DNA of 5,117 nucleotides, from NCBI GenBank assembly GCA_019421315.1, contig JAHZFN010000198.1, forward strand, positions 1 through 5,117. The letters run 5' to 3'. Origin of the DNA: Peptococcaceae bacterium (GTDB lineage: Bacteria; Bacillota; Dehalobacteriia; UBA4068; UBA4997). The position numbers were made by a program, and so were the translations under genes. Under the pieces are notes generated by a model. The model had not been told where the DNA came from. It did not search any database and worked only from the letters and a program-made list of their open reading frames with translations. Positions 1-4,970 of this stretch are shown one piece after another (the stretch's first letter is position 1; every line of letters begins with the position of its first letter).

Positions 1-1047
1 ATGAAAAAAGCAAAAAAATTCCTTTTTATGGAATATTTCATTGTTAACGAAGGCAAAATGTGGGATACAATTCTGGACATTATGGTGGAAAAAGCCGCCT
101 CGGGCGTGGAAGTCCGCATGATGTACGACGACCTTGGCAGTATCAGCACCCTGCCCGGCAACTACAAAAAGAAGCTGGAAGATCTGGGCATTAAATGCAC
201 CGTTTTTAATCCATACCGCGCCAGACTTTCCGTATCTCTGCAAAACCGCGACCACCGCAAAATCACCGTTATCGACGGACACACAGCCTTTACGGGCGGC
301 TGCAATCTGGCAGACGAATACATAAACGAATACGAAAAGCACGGTCATTGGAAAGACTCCGCCGTTATGATCAAAGGTCCCGCCGTTTGGAATTTGACAA
401 TGCTGTTTCTGCAATCATGGAATTTTTTCAACCCAACAGACAGTGATTATTCCAAATATAAACGCCCCGACGATAAAATGCCGCCCATCCCCAACGCCAA
501 GGGCTTTGTGCAGCCTTACGGCGATTCTCCTTTCAACAACGAGCTGATCAGCGAATATGTTTACATGAACTTCATCAACACAGCCGACCGCTATCTTTAC
601 ATCACAACTCCTTATTTAATTGTGGACAACGAAATGGTAACGGCTTTGATACTGGCGGCAAAATCAGGCGTTGACGTGCGCATTATGACGCCCCACGTTC
701 CCGATAAATGGTACGTTCACTTAATCAGCCAATCCTATTACAGCACTCTCATCAAATACGGCGTCAGGGTTTTTGAATACACCCCCGGCTTTATCCATGC
801 CAAAACAATGGTCAGCGACGACATTCAATGCATTGTCGGCACCATAAACATGGATTTCCGCAGTCTTTATCATCATTTTGAATGCGGCGTTTTCATGTAT
901 GAAACAACCGCCGTTGCCCAAGTCAAAAACGACTTTTTGGATACGCAAATTCACTGCACGGAAATCACCGCTCAAGACTGCAAAAACGTTCCCCTCGCCA
1001 AAAGATTTCTGCGGGGACTGCTCCGTTTCTTCGCTCCTCTCATGTAA
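1..1047 (+). CDS. cls: Cardiolipin synthase, two PLD (HKD) domains, 5' end outside the window
   Basis: Membrane-bound phospholipase D-superfamily enzyme that makes cardiolipin, in most bacteria by joining two phosphatidylglycerol molecules with release of glycerol. Both catalytic HKD motifs are visible. The first is HRKITVID at residues 85-92 (H85, K87, D92), followed by the typical TGGCNLADEY. The second is HAKTMVSD at 266-273 (H266, K268, D273), followed by the GTINMDFRS block at 280-288. The visible 348 residues match the C-terminal catalytic part of a protein that is usually about 480-510 residues. The N-terminal membrane segments are missing, and the ATG at base 1 begins a stretch (KKAKKFLFMEYFIV) that is normally internal, so it is almost certainly not the real start. 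The TAA stop is at 1045-1047, and a strong hairpin terminator follows 45 nt later. The gene converges on the minus-strand Nif3 gene. Family assignment is very secure; substrate preference (ClsA-like or another type) cannot be read from this part. Confidence 0.95.
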   Translation: MKKAKKFLFMEYFIVNEGKMWDTILDIMVEKAASGVEVRMMYDDLGSISTLPGNYKKKLEDLGIKCTVFNPYRARLSVSLQNRDHRKITVIDGHTAFTGGCNLADEYINEYEKHGHWKDSAVMIKGPAVWNLTMLFLQSWNFFNPTDSDYSKYKRPDDKMPPIPNAKGFVQPYGDSPFNNELISEYVYMNFINTADRYLYITTPYLIVDNEMVTALILAAKSGVDVRIMTPHVPDKWYVHLISQSYYSTLIKYGVRVFEYTPGFIHAKTMVSDDIQCIVGTINMDFRSLYHHFECGVFMYETTAVAQVKNDFLDTQIHCTEITAQDCKNVPLAKRFLRGLLRFFAPLM

Positions 1048-1092
1048 ATATTTTAAATCTAAAATTTTTACACCTAAAATTTCGGAAGAACA

Positions 1093-1132
1093 AAAACATA
1101 AGCGGTTGGCAAACGCCAACCGCTTATGTTTT
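1093..1132. terminator. Bidirectional Rho-independent terminator between cls and the Nif3 gene
   Basis: A perfect 18-bp inverted repeat has its left arm at 1093-1110, right arm at 1115-1132 and an AAAC loop at 1111-1114. The GC-rich core is AGCGGTTGGC / GCCAACCGCT. The outer arm is A-rich on one side and T-rich on the other, so both strands have a U-rich tail: TTTTAATTT on the plus strand, and TTTTTGTTCTT on the minus strand. It lies 45 nt after the cls stop and 11 nt after the Nif3 stop, as expected for a shared terminator of two convergent genes. Confidence 0.93.
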
Positions 1133-1143
1133 AATTTATATTT

Positions 1144-1920
1144 TTAATAATTTTTCCAAGGACAAGTGTCTATATCCGACAACACCGTCGGCAAATCGGG
1201 CAGAATATCCTGCAAATATTGCCGCAAGTACTTCATCGAAAGATTTTCCGTGTGAAAATGACCGCCGTCAAAAACGGCAATGCCGCCGTATTCCGCCTCC
1301 AAACCAACATGGTGCTTGCCGTCGGCGGATACCAAAACCTCCGCACCGCAGGTCAGAGCCGACTGCCATAAATCAGTTCCCGCACCGCCGCAAACTGCCG
1401 CCGTTTTGTATTCTCCCCGCAAATCCAAACCCGCAGCCCGAACAATGGCAATGCCCAAAGTGCTCTTAATTTTTTCCGCCAAATCTTTTCCCGTTATCGG
1501 TTTTGGGAAATTGCCGATAAAACAGGGGTTATCGGGATCCTCCGTCATTTTTTTGACATCGGTTAAACCAATCGCCTTTGCCAAAACGTAATTAACTCCC
1601 ATTTCGGCGCTGTCAAAATTGGTGTGAGCAGCAATAACGTTAATGCCGTTTGCGGCAAGCTTCAAAATCAAAGAGCCTGTTAAATCATCACTGGTAACTC
1701 TCTTCACTCCCGAAAAGATTATGGGGTGATGAGCAACAATCAAATTACAGCCCTGCTTAACCGCATCATCAACTGTTTTATGCACAACGTCAAGACAAAT
1801 ATAAGCCTTTGTCACCTCGGCGTTTTTATCGCCGAGCAAAAAACCCGAATTGTCCCAACCCGCCGCCAAATTCCAAGGCGCAATTTTTCCCATGGCTTCT
1901 ATAACTTCACATACCTTCAT
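1144..1920 (-). CDS. Nif3-like dinuclear metal-centre protein (YqfO/YbgI family, DUF34)
   Basis: Member of the Nif3 family (COG0327), often labelled GTP cyclohydrolase 1 type 2-like; its cellular role is still poorly defined. The family forms ring-shaped hexamers with two metal ions per subunit. With the start at 1920 the protein is 258 residues. The metal ligands expected from E. coli YbgI are all present: H64-H65 in AHHP, D103 in AHTNFD, and the H221-x3-E225 pair in GHFHTE near the C-terminus. The N-terminal WDNSGFLLG block is also typical. It is the short form, without the roughly 100-residue PII/CutA-like insert found in B. subtilis YqfO. The ATG at 1920 has GGAG 8 nt upstream; an in-frame GTG at 1953 would add 11 residues but lacks a good ribosome site. 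It follows trmK by 55 nt on the same strand, the conserved yqfN-yqfO order, and ends at a strong terminator. Confidence 0.93.
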   Translation of the reverse strand: MKVCEVIEAMGKIAPWNLAAGWDNSGFLLGDKNAEVTKAYICLDVVHKTVDDAVKQGCNLIVAHHPIIFSGVKRVTSDDLTGSLILKLAANGINVIAAHTNFDSAEMGVNYVLAKAIGLTDVKKMTEDPDNPCFIGNFPKPITGKDLAEKIKSTLGIAIVRAAGLDLRGEYKTAAVCGGAGTDLWQSALTCGAEVLVSADGKHHVGLEAEYGGIAVFDGGHFHTENLSMKYLRQYLQDILPDLPTVLSDIDTCPWKNY

Positions 1921-1928
1921 ATTCTTCA

Positions 1929-1932
1929 CTCC
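1929..1932 (-). promoter_or_regulatory. Ribosome binding site that decides the Nif3-gene start
   Basis: On the minus strand GGAG (context CTGGAGTG) lies 8 nt before the ATG at 1920. No comparable site precedes the in-frame GTG at 1953. The sequence following the ATG, MKVCEVIEAMGKIAPW, also matches the usual N-terminus of the family, so the shorter 258-residue product is preferred. Confidence 0.7.
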
Positions 1933-1975
1933 AGCTGTTATTTTTTGTAACACGAATATCTCTGATTAAGCCTCG

Positions 1976-2677
1976 CTAACCCAGCTGCTCTATCACACGG
2001 CTGATTTGAGCAATTTCGGCATTGAGCTGATTTTTCCTTTTAATCAATTCCTCCGTTTGTTCTTCGGAAAGGCTGATCAAAAGCTGCTCCAAATCACGCC
2101 GTTTCAAGCTGAGCATATCCTTGTAAAGGGGATGACCGTTGTGCAAAAGATAAGGACCGAAAGCGATTTCATCCTCTGTAAGTTCCATTTCACCCTGCTC
2201 CGCCACAATAACAACATAGTAAAAGCCGTCATCCTCCGCAATATCCTCGCAGATAATCCGCATACCGTTTTCCATCAGATAACGCCGAACCTTGGAGGCC
2301 CCTCTCTGCGGCTGCAATATCAGCTTTTTAACGGAGCCGACAATTTCAGGATGGCTTCGCAAAATATCAATCATTGTCATGCCGCACATACCTGCAATGC
2401 AGATTGTGTCTGCCTCGCCCGGTGACAAAACGTCCAAACCGTCGCCCAAACGAGTATCTATTTTAGTATCCAACGACAAAAGCTCAACCAACTGCGTTGC
2501 AGAGGTCAAAGGACCTTTGGCGCGGTCTGTGGCAATAACATAATCGGAAATATTATTGATTGTCAAATATACTGCCAAATAACCGTGATCCGTACCTATA
2601 TCGGCAACCCTGGCGTCTTTGTCAACCTGCTTGGCAACTGCCAGCAAACGATTGGAAAGTTTAATATTCATCTTCAT
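1976..2677 (-). CDS. trmK: tRNA (adenine(22)-N1)-methyltransferase TrmK
   Basis: S-adenosylmethionine-dependent methyltransferase (COG2384, B. subtilis YqfN type) that makes m1A at position 22 in the D-arm of certain tRNAs. The 233 residues fit the family's usual length. Visible parts: a Rossmann SAM-binding motif VADIGTDHGYLAVYL at 24-38, the acidic ATD end of strand 2 at 49-51, GDGLDVL at 78-84, the family block IAGMCGMT at 94-101, LILQPQRG at 119-126, and a charged C-terminal helical region at about 185-232 that is probably the coiled-coil domain. One oddity is C98, where the family nearly always has glycine (GMGG). The ATG at 2677 is preferred because AAGG of AAGGTAGG lies 7 nt upstream; a second ATG two codons later is less well placed. 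The gene lies 55 nt before the Nif3 gene, the typical Firmicute pairing, probably cotranscribed. A short upstream ORF may overlap its start codon. Confidence 0.95.
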   Translation of the reverse strand: MKMNIKLSNRLLAVAKQVDKDARVADIGTDHGYLAVYLTINNISDYVIATDRAKGPLTSATQLVELLSLDTKIDTRLGDGLDVLSPGEADTICIAGMCGMTMIDILRSHPEIVGSVKKLILQPQRGASKVRRYLMENGMRIICEDIAEDDGFYYVVIVAEQGEMELTEDEIAFGPYLLHNGHPLYKDMLSLKRRDLEQLLISLSEEQTEELIKRKNQLNAEIAQISRVIEQLG

Positions 2678-2727
2678 GCACCTACCTTAACATACATTTT
2701 CTCGATACGCATTTTTTCGATACGCAT
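2674..2727 (-). CDS. Possible 17-codon leader ORF overlapping the trmK start (ATGA)
   Basis: On the minus strand an ORF reads MRIEKMRIEKMYVKVGA and stops at TGA. The stop overlaps the trmK ATG by four bases (ATGA), a layout common in translationally coupled genes. The first two five-codon blocks (MRIEK, MRIEK) come from an exact 15-bp tandem duplication that keeps the frame. AAGG lies 4 nt before the first ATG, which is close but usable. The trmK ribosome site AAGGTAGG falls within codons 14-16 of this ORF, so ribosomes translating it would cross that site. An in-frame TGA upstream prevents a longer product. This could be a regulatory leader, but such short ORFs also arise by chance. There is no homology evidence. 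Confidence 0.3.
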   Translation of the reverse strand: MRIEKMRIEKMYVKVGA

Positions 2728-2731
2728 TTTT
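2702..2731. repeat. Exact 15-bp tandem duplication before trmK
   Basis: Two exact adjacent copies of TCGATACGCATTTTT occupy 2702-2716 and 2717-2731. On the minus strand each copy supplies ATGCGTATCGA after an A-run. The array begins 25 nt before the trmK start codon. Replication slippage is the simplest origin. The unit length is a multiple of three, so it keeps open the small ORF described at 2674-2727. Confidence 0.9.
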
Positions 2732-2849
2732 CCTTTTCAACTTACATACACTGTCCGACGAACACTTCTGCACTAACGCTATCATAAATTAATACTATGA
2801 ATTTGACTGTAAATTTGCAATCCACAGACATCAATATTCAATATATCAA

Positions 2850-2879
2850 TATAAAGTTATCCGCTTTTAATTGCGTCAA
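2850..2879 (-). promoter_or_regulatory. Candidate sigma-70-type promoter for trmK-Nif3
   Basis: On the minus strand TTGACG (2879-2874) matches five of six bases of the -35 consensus. It is followed 18 nt later by TTTATA (2855-2850), a weak -10; TATATT two bases further on is a better hexamer but makes the spacing 20 nt. Transcription would start about 165-170 nt before the trmK ATG, leaving a long leader. A second candidate closer to the gene is TTGCAA, 17 nt, TAGTAT, starting near 2822. Neither is compelling by inspection alone. Confidence 0.35.
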
Positions 2880-2884
2880 TCCCC

Positions 2885-2939
2885 TATGCCACGCCGCCCA
2901 AAGGCTTTAAGACTGCAACACGTCTGAATTTGCGGCATA
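2885..2939 (-). other. Possible stem-loop after the 119-residue gene
   Basis: In the minus-strand transcript UAUGCCGC (from 2939-2932) can pair with GUGGCAUA (from 2892-2885) to give eight continuous pairs including one G-U. The enclosed 39 nt could form two weak inner hairpins, AGAC/GUCU and GCC/GGC. No U-run follows, so it is not a standard terminator. It could protect the 3' end of the upstream mRNA or mean nothing; I recognise no known RNA family. Confidence 0.2.
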
Positions 2940-2985
2940 TTTCATTATTCGTTGTCAAATCGCAATTACCTGCCCAAAATGCCGT

Positions 2986-3345
2986 TTATTCTGCCGTAAT
3001 GGCAATATTCGGTAATTTTTTTTGTAAATAACGCAAAATCTCCGGTAACTGCTCCTCATAAGGCAGTCGGCATTCCGCTTTTGCGCCGCCATACTCAACA
3101 ATCAGTGTAAAAACATCAAAGGACGTATTGCAGCATTGGTTGGGGTTTATGCCGCCAATCTGTCGATAAACCGCCGTAATTTGCGAAAGCGGCAAATATT
3201 CAACTCTGGCAAAACGATTAAAAAATATGTGCTTCTGTCCCACGGCAACCTTGTCAAAATCAACCGCTTCTTCGTATTCCTCCTGCAAAATATCAGGCGA
3301 AACATCAGGCTGAATTTCCGCTGCCAAAGGTATAAAATTTTCCAT
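2986..3345 (-). CDS. Small soluble protein of unknown function, possible PH-like fold
   Basis: A 119-residue protein that I do not recognise with certainty. It has no signal peptide or membrane segment and is acidic overall. The first 35 residues are rich in Glu and Asp (EEYEEAVDFD at 22-31). After this come alternating hydrophobic stretches that look like beta strands (HIFFNRFARVEYLPL at 39-53, ITAVYRQI at 56-63, FDVFTLIVEY at 76-85, AKAECRLPY at 88-96) and a final helix (EEQLPEILRYLQKKLP at 97-112). Strands followed by a C-terminal helix recall small PH-like domains, but this is only a shape argument. Cysteines are at 71, 72 and 92; the adjacent pair does not form a known metal motif. The gene is well supported by GGGAGG 6 nt before the ATG at 3345 and by an AT-rich promoter-like region upstream. 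It is separated from the upstream carboxyltransferase by a terminator, so it is probably transcribed on its own or with trmK. Confidence 0.75.
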   Translation of the reverse strand: MENFIPLAAEIQPDVSPDILQEEYEEAVDFDKVAVGQKHIFFNRFARVEYLPLSQITAVYRQIGGINPNQCCNTSFDVFTLIVEYGGAKAECRLPYEEQLPEILRYLQKKLPNIAITAE

Positions 3346-3357
3346 ACGGCGCCTCCC

Positions 3358-3410
3358 TCTTTTATATAATTATCTAATATATAATTATATAACAATTATT
3401 GTATAACAAT
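3358..3410 (-). promoter_or_regulatory. AT-rich promoter region with operator-like repeats for the 119-residue gene
   Basis: This almost purely AT stretch lies just before the strong ribosome site of the gene starting at 3345. Minus-strand TTGTTA occurs twice (3409-3404 and 3395-3390), and each has AT-rich -10-like sequence downstream. For example, TTGTTA at 3395-3390 is followed 17 nt later by TAATTA. The exact hexamers cannot be chosen by eye. The region contains a perfect 12-bp inverted repeat (arms 3362-3373 and 3381-3392, 7-bp spacer). It also contains three alternating half-sites, ACAAT at 3392-3396, ATTGT at 3398-3402 and ACAAT at 3406-3410. These could be repressor sites or simply follow from the AT bias. 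Confidence 0.4.
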
Positions 3411-3466
3411 GGGTTTAAGCTGTGCCCGACAAACCGCCGCCGCCCCAAGCCCCAAAGTTTGATATG

Positions 3467-3498
3467 AAAAACGGCGCCCCGCTGAAGGCGCCGTTTTT
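3467..3498 (-). terminator. Rho-independent terminator after the carboxyltransferase gene
   Basis: A perfect 12-bp stem has arms at 3467-3478 and 3487-3498 with an 8-nt loop. The core is ACGGCGCC / GGCGCCGT, flanked by A5 and T5, so in the minus-strand transcript it is followed by a U-run. It lies 67 nt beyond the TAA of the gene ending at 3566 and before the promoter region of the next gene, marking a transcription unit boundary. The symmetry would let it act on both strands, but no plus-strand gene leads into it. Confidence 0.9.
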
Positions 3499-3508
3499 GT
3501 AAATTCTT

Positions 3509-3533
3509 AATATTAAATAAGCCAATATTAAAT
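3509..3533. repeat. 10-bp direct repeat AATATTAAAT
   Basis: Two exact copies, at 3509-3518 and 3524-3533, are spaced with a 15-bp period. They lie between the terminator and the 12-bp triple repeat, in the 3' untranslated region of the carboxyltransferase gene. No function is evident; in such AT-rich DNA it could be chance or an old slippage event. Confidence 0.6.
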
Positions 3534-3537
3534 CTAT

Positions 3538-3573
3538 GTTATTACAGCTGTTATTACAGCTGTTATTACAGCT
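3538..3573. repeat. Three exact tandem copies of a 12-bp unit across a stop codon
   Basis: GTTATTACAGCT occurs three times without a break at 3538-3549, 3550-3561 and 3562-3573. The copy at 3562-3573 contains the stop codon of the carboxyltransferase gene (3566-3568); on the minus strand the unit reads AGCTGTAATAAC and carries TAATAA. The other two copies lie just after the stop, so the protein end is not altered. AGCTGT-AATA-ACAGCT within the array can form short hairpins. Slippage is the likely origin. Confidence 0.93.
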
Positions 3574-4915
3574 CGATTTTACCGGCTTTTTTGTCTTCCA
3601 AGAATTTTTTTGCAACCTGCGGGAACATGATGTAGGTCAGCAAATCTTCTTTGGTTTCTGCCAAATCGCCGATTTCAGCTTTCATTTCGTCCATCATGGG
3701 TTCCAGCAAATCGGCAGGTCTGCAAGTAATGAATTCTTCATCGCCGATAATTTCTTTTTGCAGTTCGGCATTCATCGGAGCGGGCGGCTGACCGTATTGA
3801 CCTTTGAAGTAGTTTTTAACTTCATCGGTAACAACATAATATCTTTCGCCGTAAATAACGTTCATCAAAGCCTGGGTGCCGACAATCTGGCTGGAAGGAG
3901 TTACCAGCGGAGGATAACCCATGTCTTCTCTTACGCGGGGAACTTCAGCCAAAACTTCCTGCATTCTGTCTTCAGCGTCGGCAGCCTTAAGCTGAGACAG
4001 GAAGTTGCTCATCATGCCGCCGGGAATTTGTGCCAACAGAACCTTGGGAGAAACCTGCGGGCTGGCTTTGTCAAATTCTTTGTAATGGGTACGGATTTCT
4101 TTCAATTTATCGGCAGCGCCTACCAAGGTTGCCAAATCAATGCCTGTGTCATATTTTGAACCGTGCAAAGCGGCAACCAATGTTTCAACTGCGGGCTGAG
4201 ATGTGGAAAGAGCAAAAGGACTCATTGCACAGTCAACAATATCACAGCCGGCTTCGATAGCCTTGAAATAGCTGATACCTGCCATACCGGAAGCATAATG
4301 GCAGTGGAGCTGAACAGGCAAATCTACGTTTTCTTTAATGCCTTTAACCAAATCATACGCACCGAAAGGATAAAGAATACCGCTCATATCTTTGATAGCG
4401 ATGGAATCGGCGCCCATTTCTTTCAAGGTTTTTGCCATATTGATAAAATATTCAATGTTATGAACAGGGCTGTTGGTGTAGGAAACGGCAACCTGAGCAT
4501 GACCGCCGTATTTTTTGGTGGCTTCAACGGCAGCTCTGACGTTGCGAACATCGTTCAAAGCGTCAAAAATACGAATAATATCAATACCGTTGCCAATGGA
4601 TCTTTCAACAAAAGCGTCAACAACATCATCCGCATAATGGCGGTAACCCAAAAGGTTCTGACCGCGCAAAAGCATTTGCAATTTGGTGTTAGGACAAGCT
4701 TCTCTGATTTTGCGAAGTCTTACCCAAGGATCTTCATTAAGGAAACGTACACAGCTGTCAAAAGTGGCGCCGCCCCATACTTCCATTGAATGAAAGCCGG
4801 CTTTATCCAAATCTCCCGCCACTTCCAAAATGTCCTTGATGTTCATTCTGGTTGCAATCAAGCTCTGTTGTCCGTCTCTTAACGTAGTGTCAGTAATTCC
4901 CACTCTTTGTGTCAT
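3566..4915 (-). CDS. oadA: Biotin-dependent carboxyltransferase subunit (PycB / OadA / transcarboxylase 5S family)
   Basis: TIM-barrel carboxyltransferase that moves CO2 between carboxybiotin and pyruvate/oxaloacetate. Visible motifs: DTTLRDGQQS at 9-18 with metal-ligand candidate D14, EVWGGATFD at 45-53, LLRGQNLLGYRHYADDVV at 82-99, the lysine expected to be carbamylated K175 in AIKDMSG, metal-binding H204 and H206 in LHCHYASGMA, QIPGGMMSN at 296-304, TPSSQIVGTQA at 339-349 and YGQPPAP at 374-380. It stops at 449 residues, with no C-terminal biotinyl domain and no MKM biotin site, so a separate biotin carrier must serve it. It could be the alpha subunit of a Na+-pumping oxaloacetate decarboxylase, the 5S-type subunit of methylmalonyl-CoA transcarboxylase, or PycB of a two-subunit pyruvate carboxylase; the symbol is by family only. 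The ATG at 4915 has AGGAGG 11 nt upstream, a rather long spacing. It follows coaD by 55 nt and ends before a terminator; no partner subunits are in the window. Confidence 0.93.
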   Translation of the reverse strand: MTQRVGITDTTLRDGQQSLIATRMNIKDILEVAGDLDKAGFHSMEVWGGATFDSCVRFLNEDPWVRLRKIREACPNTKLQMLLRGQNLLGYRHYADDVVDAFVERSIGNGIDIIRIFDALNDVRNVRAAVEATKKYGGHAQVAVSYTNSPVHNIEYFINMAKTLKEMGADSIAIKDMSGILYPFGAYDLVKGIKENVDLPVQLHCHYASGMAGISYFKAIEAGCDIVDCAMSPFALSTSQPAVETLVAALHGSKYDTGIDLATLVGAADKLKEIRTHYKEFDKASPQVSPKVLLAQIPGGMMSNFLSQLKAADAEDRMQEVLAEVPRVREDMGYPPLVTPSSQIVGTQALMNVIYGERYYVVTDEVKNYFKGQYGQPPAPMNAELQKEIIGDEEFITCRPADLLEPMMDEMKAEIGDLAETKEDLLTYIMFPQVAKKFLEDKKAGKIEL

Positions 4916-4954
4916 TTTTATACATTCCTCCTAATATTTAAATGCTTAACGCAT

Positions 4955-4960
4955 ATTATA
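4955..4960 (-). promoter_or_regulatory. Candidate -10 element for the carboxyltransferase gene
   Basis: In the 55-nt gap after coaD, the minus strand has a perfect TATAAT (4960-4955) about 40 nt before the ATG at 4915. No good -35 hexamer sits 16-18 nt upstream (the position reads AAATTT), so it is either weak, activator-dependent or chance. It would let the gene be expressed apart from coaD. Confidence 0.35.
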
Positions 4961-4970
4961 AAAACAAAAT

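Larger units (their letters stand above)
2678..2985 (-). other. 308-nt intergenic region upstream of trmK
   Basis: Between the stop of the 119-residue gene and the trmK start, both on the minus strand, there is no convincing protein gene larger than the possible 17-codon leader. No Rho-independent terminator with a T-run is visible after the upstream gene. The region contains a possible 8-bp RNA stem (2885-2939), a candidate promoter (2850-2879) and the 15-bp tandem repeat (2702-2731). A 29-codon ORF at 2742-2831 has no ribosome site and was not accepted. The gap is long enough for trmK to have its own promoter, although read-through from upstream cannot be excluded. Confidence 0.6.

Noticed and set aside
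1..3. ATG at base 1 as the true start of cardiolipin synthase
   Set aside because: The following residues are normally internal, the membrane-anchoring N-terminal part is missing, and no upstream ribosome site can be seen because the window begins here.
721..1119. 132-codon minus-strand ORF opposite cls
   Set aside because: It overlaps the conserved second HKD domain coding sequence and the terminator; it is an antisense shadow.
1921..1953. GTG at 1953 as start of the Nif3 gene
   Set aside because: It lacks a clear ribosome site, adds residues not typical of the family, and GGAG lies 8 nt before the ATG at 1920.
2742..2831. 29-codon minus-strand ORF in the gap before trmK
   Set aside because: No ribosome site precedes its ATG, composition is unremarkable, and it overlaps a candidate promoter.
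3538..3573. CRISPR-like array
   Set aside because: The 12-bp units are directly adjacent with no spacers and are far too short; there are no cas genes.
3415..3615. 66-codon minus-strand ORF with SCNN repeated three times
   Set aside because: It is another frame of the carboxyltransferase gene end, the 12-bp repeat and the terminator hairpin; the peptide repeat is only a translation of the DNA repeat.
3536..4789. Two plus-strand ORFs of about 207 residues each (3536-4159 and 4163-4789)
   Set aside because: They lie wholly or nearly wholly opposite the well-supported carboxyltransferase gene and show no recognisable domain or ribosome site.
4892..4925. Upstream out-of-frame ATG (4925-4923) starting an 11-codon ORF over the carboxyltransferase start
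   Set aside because: It is only one base from the AGGAGG site, too close for initiation, and ends after 11 codons.
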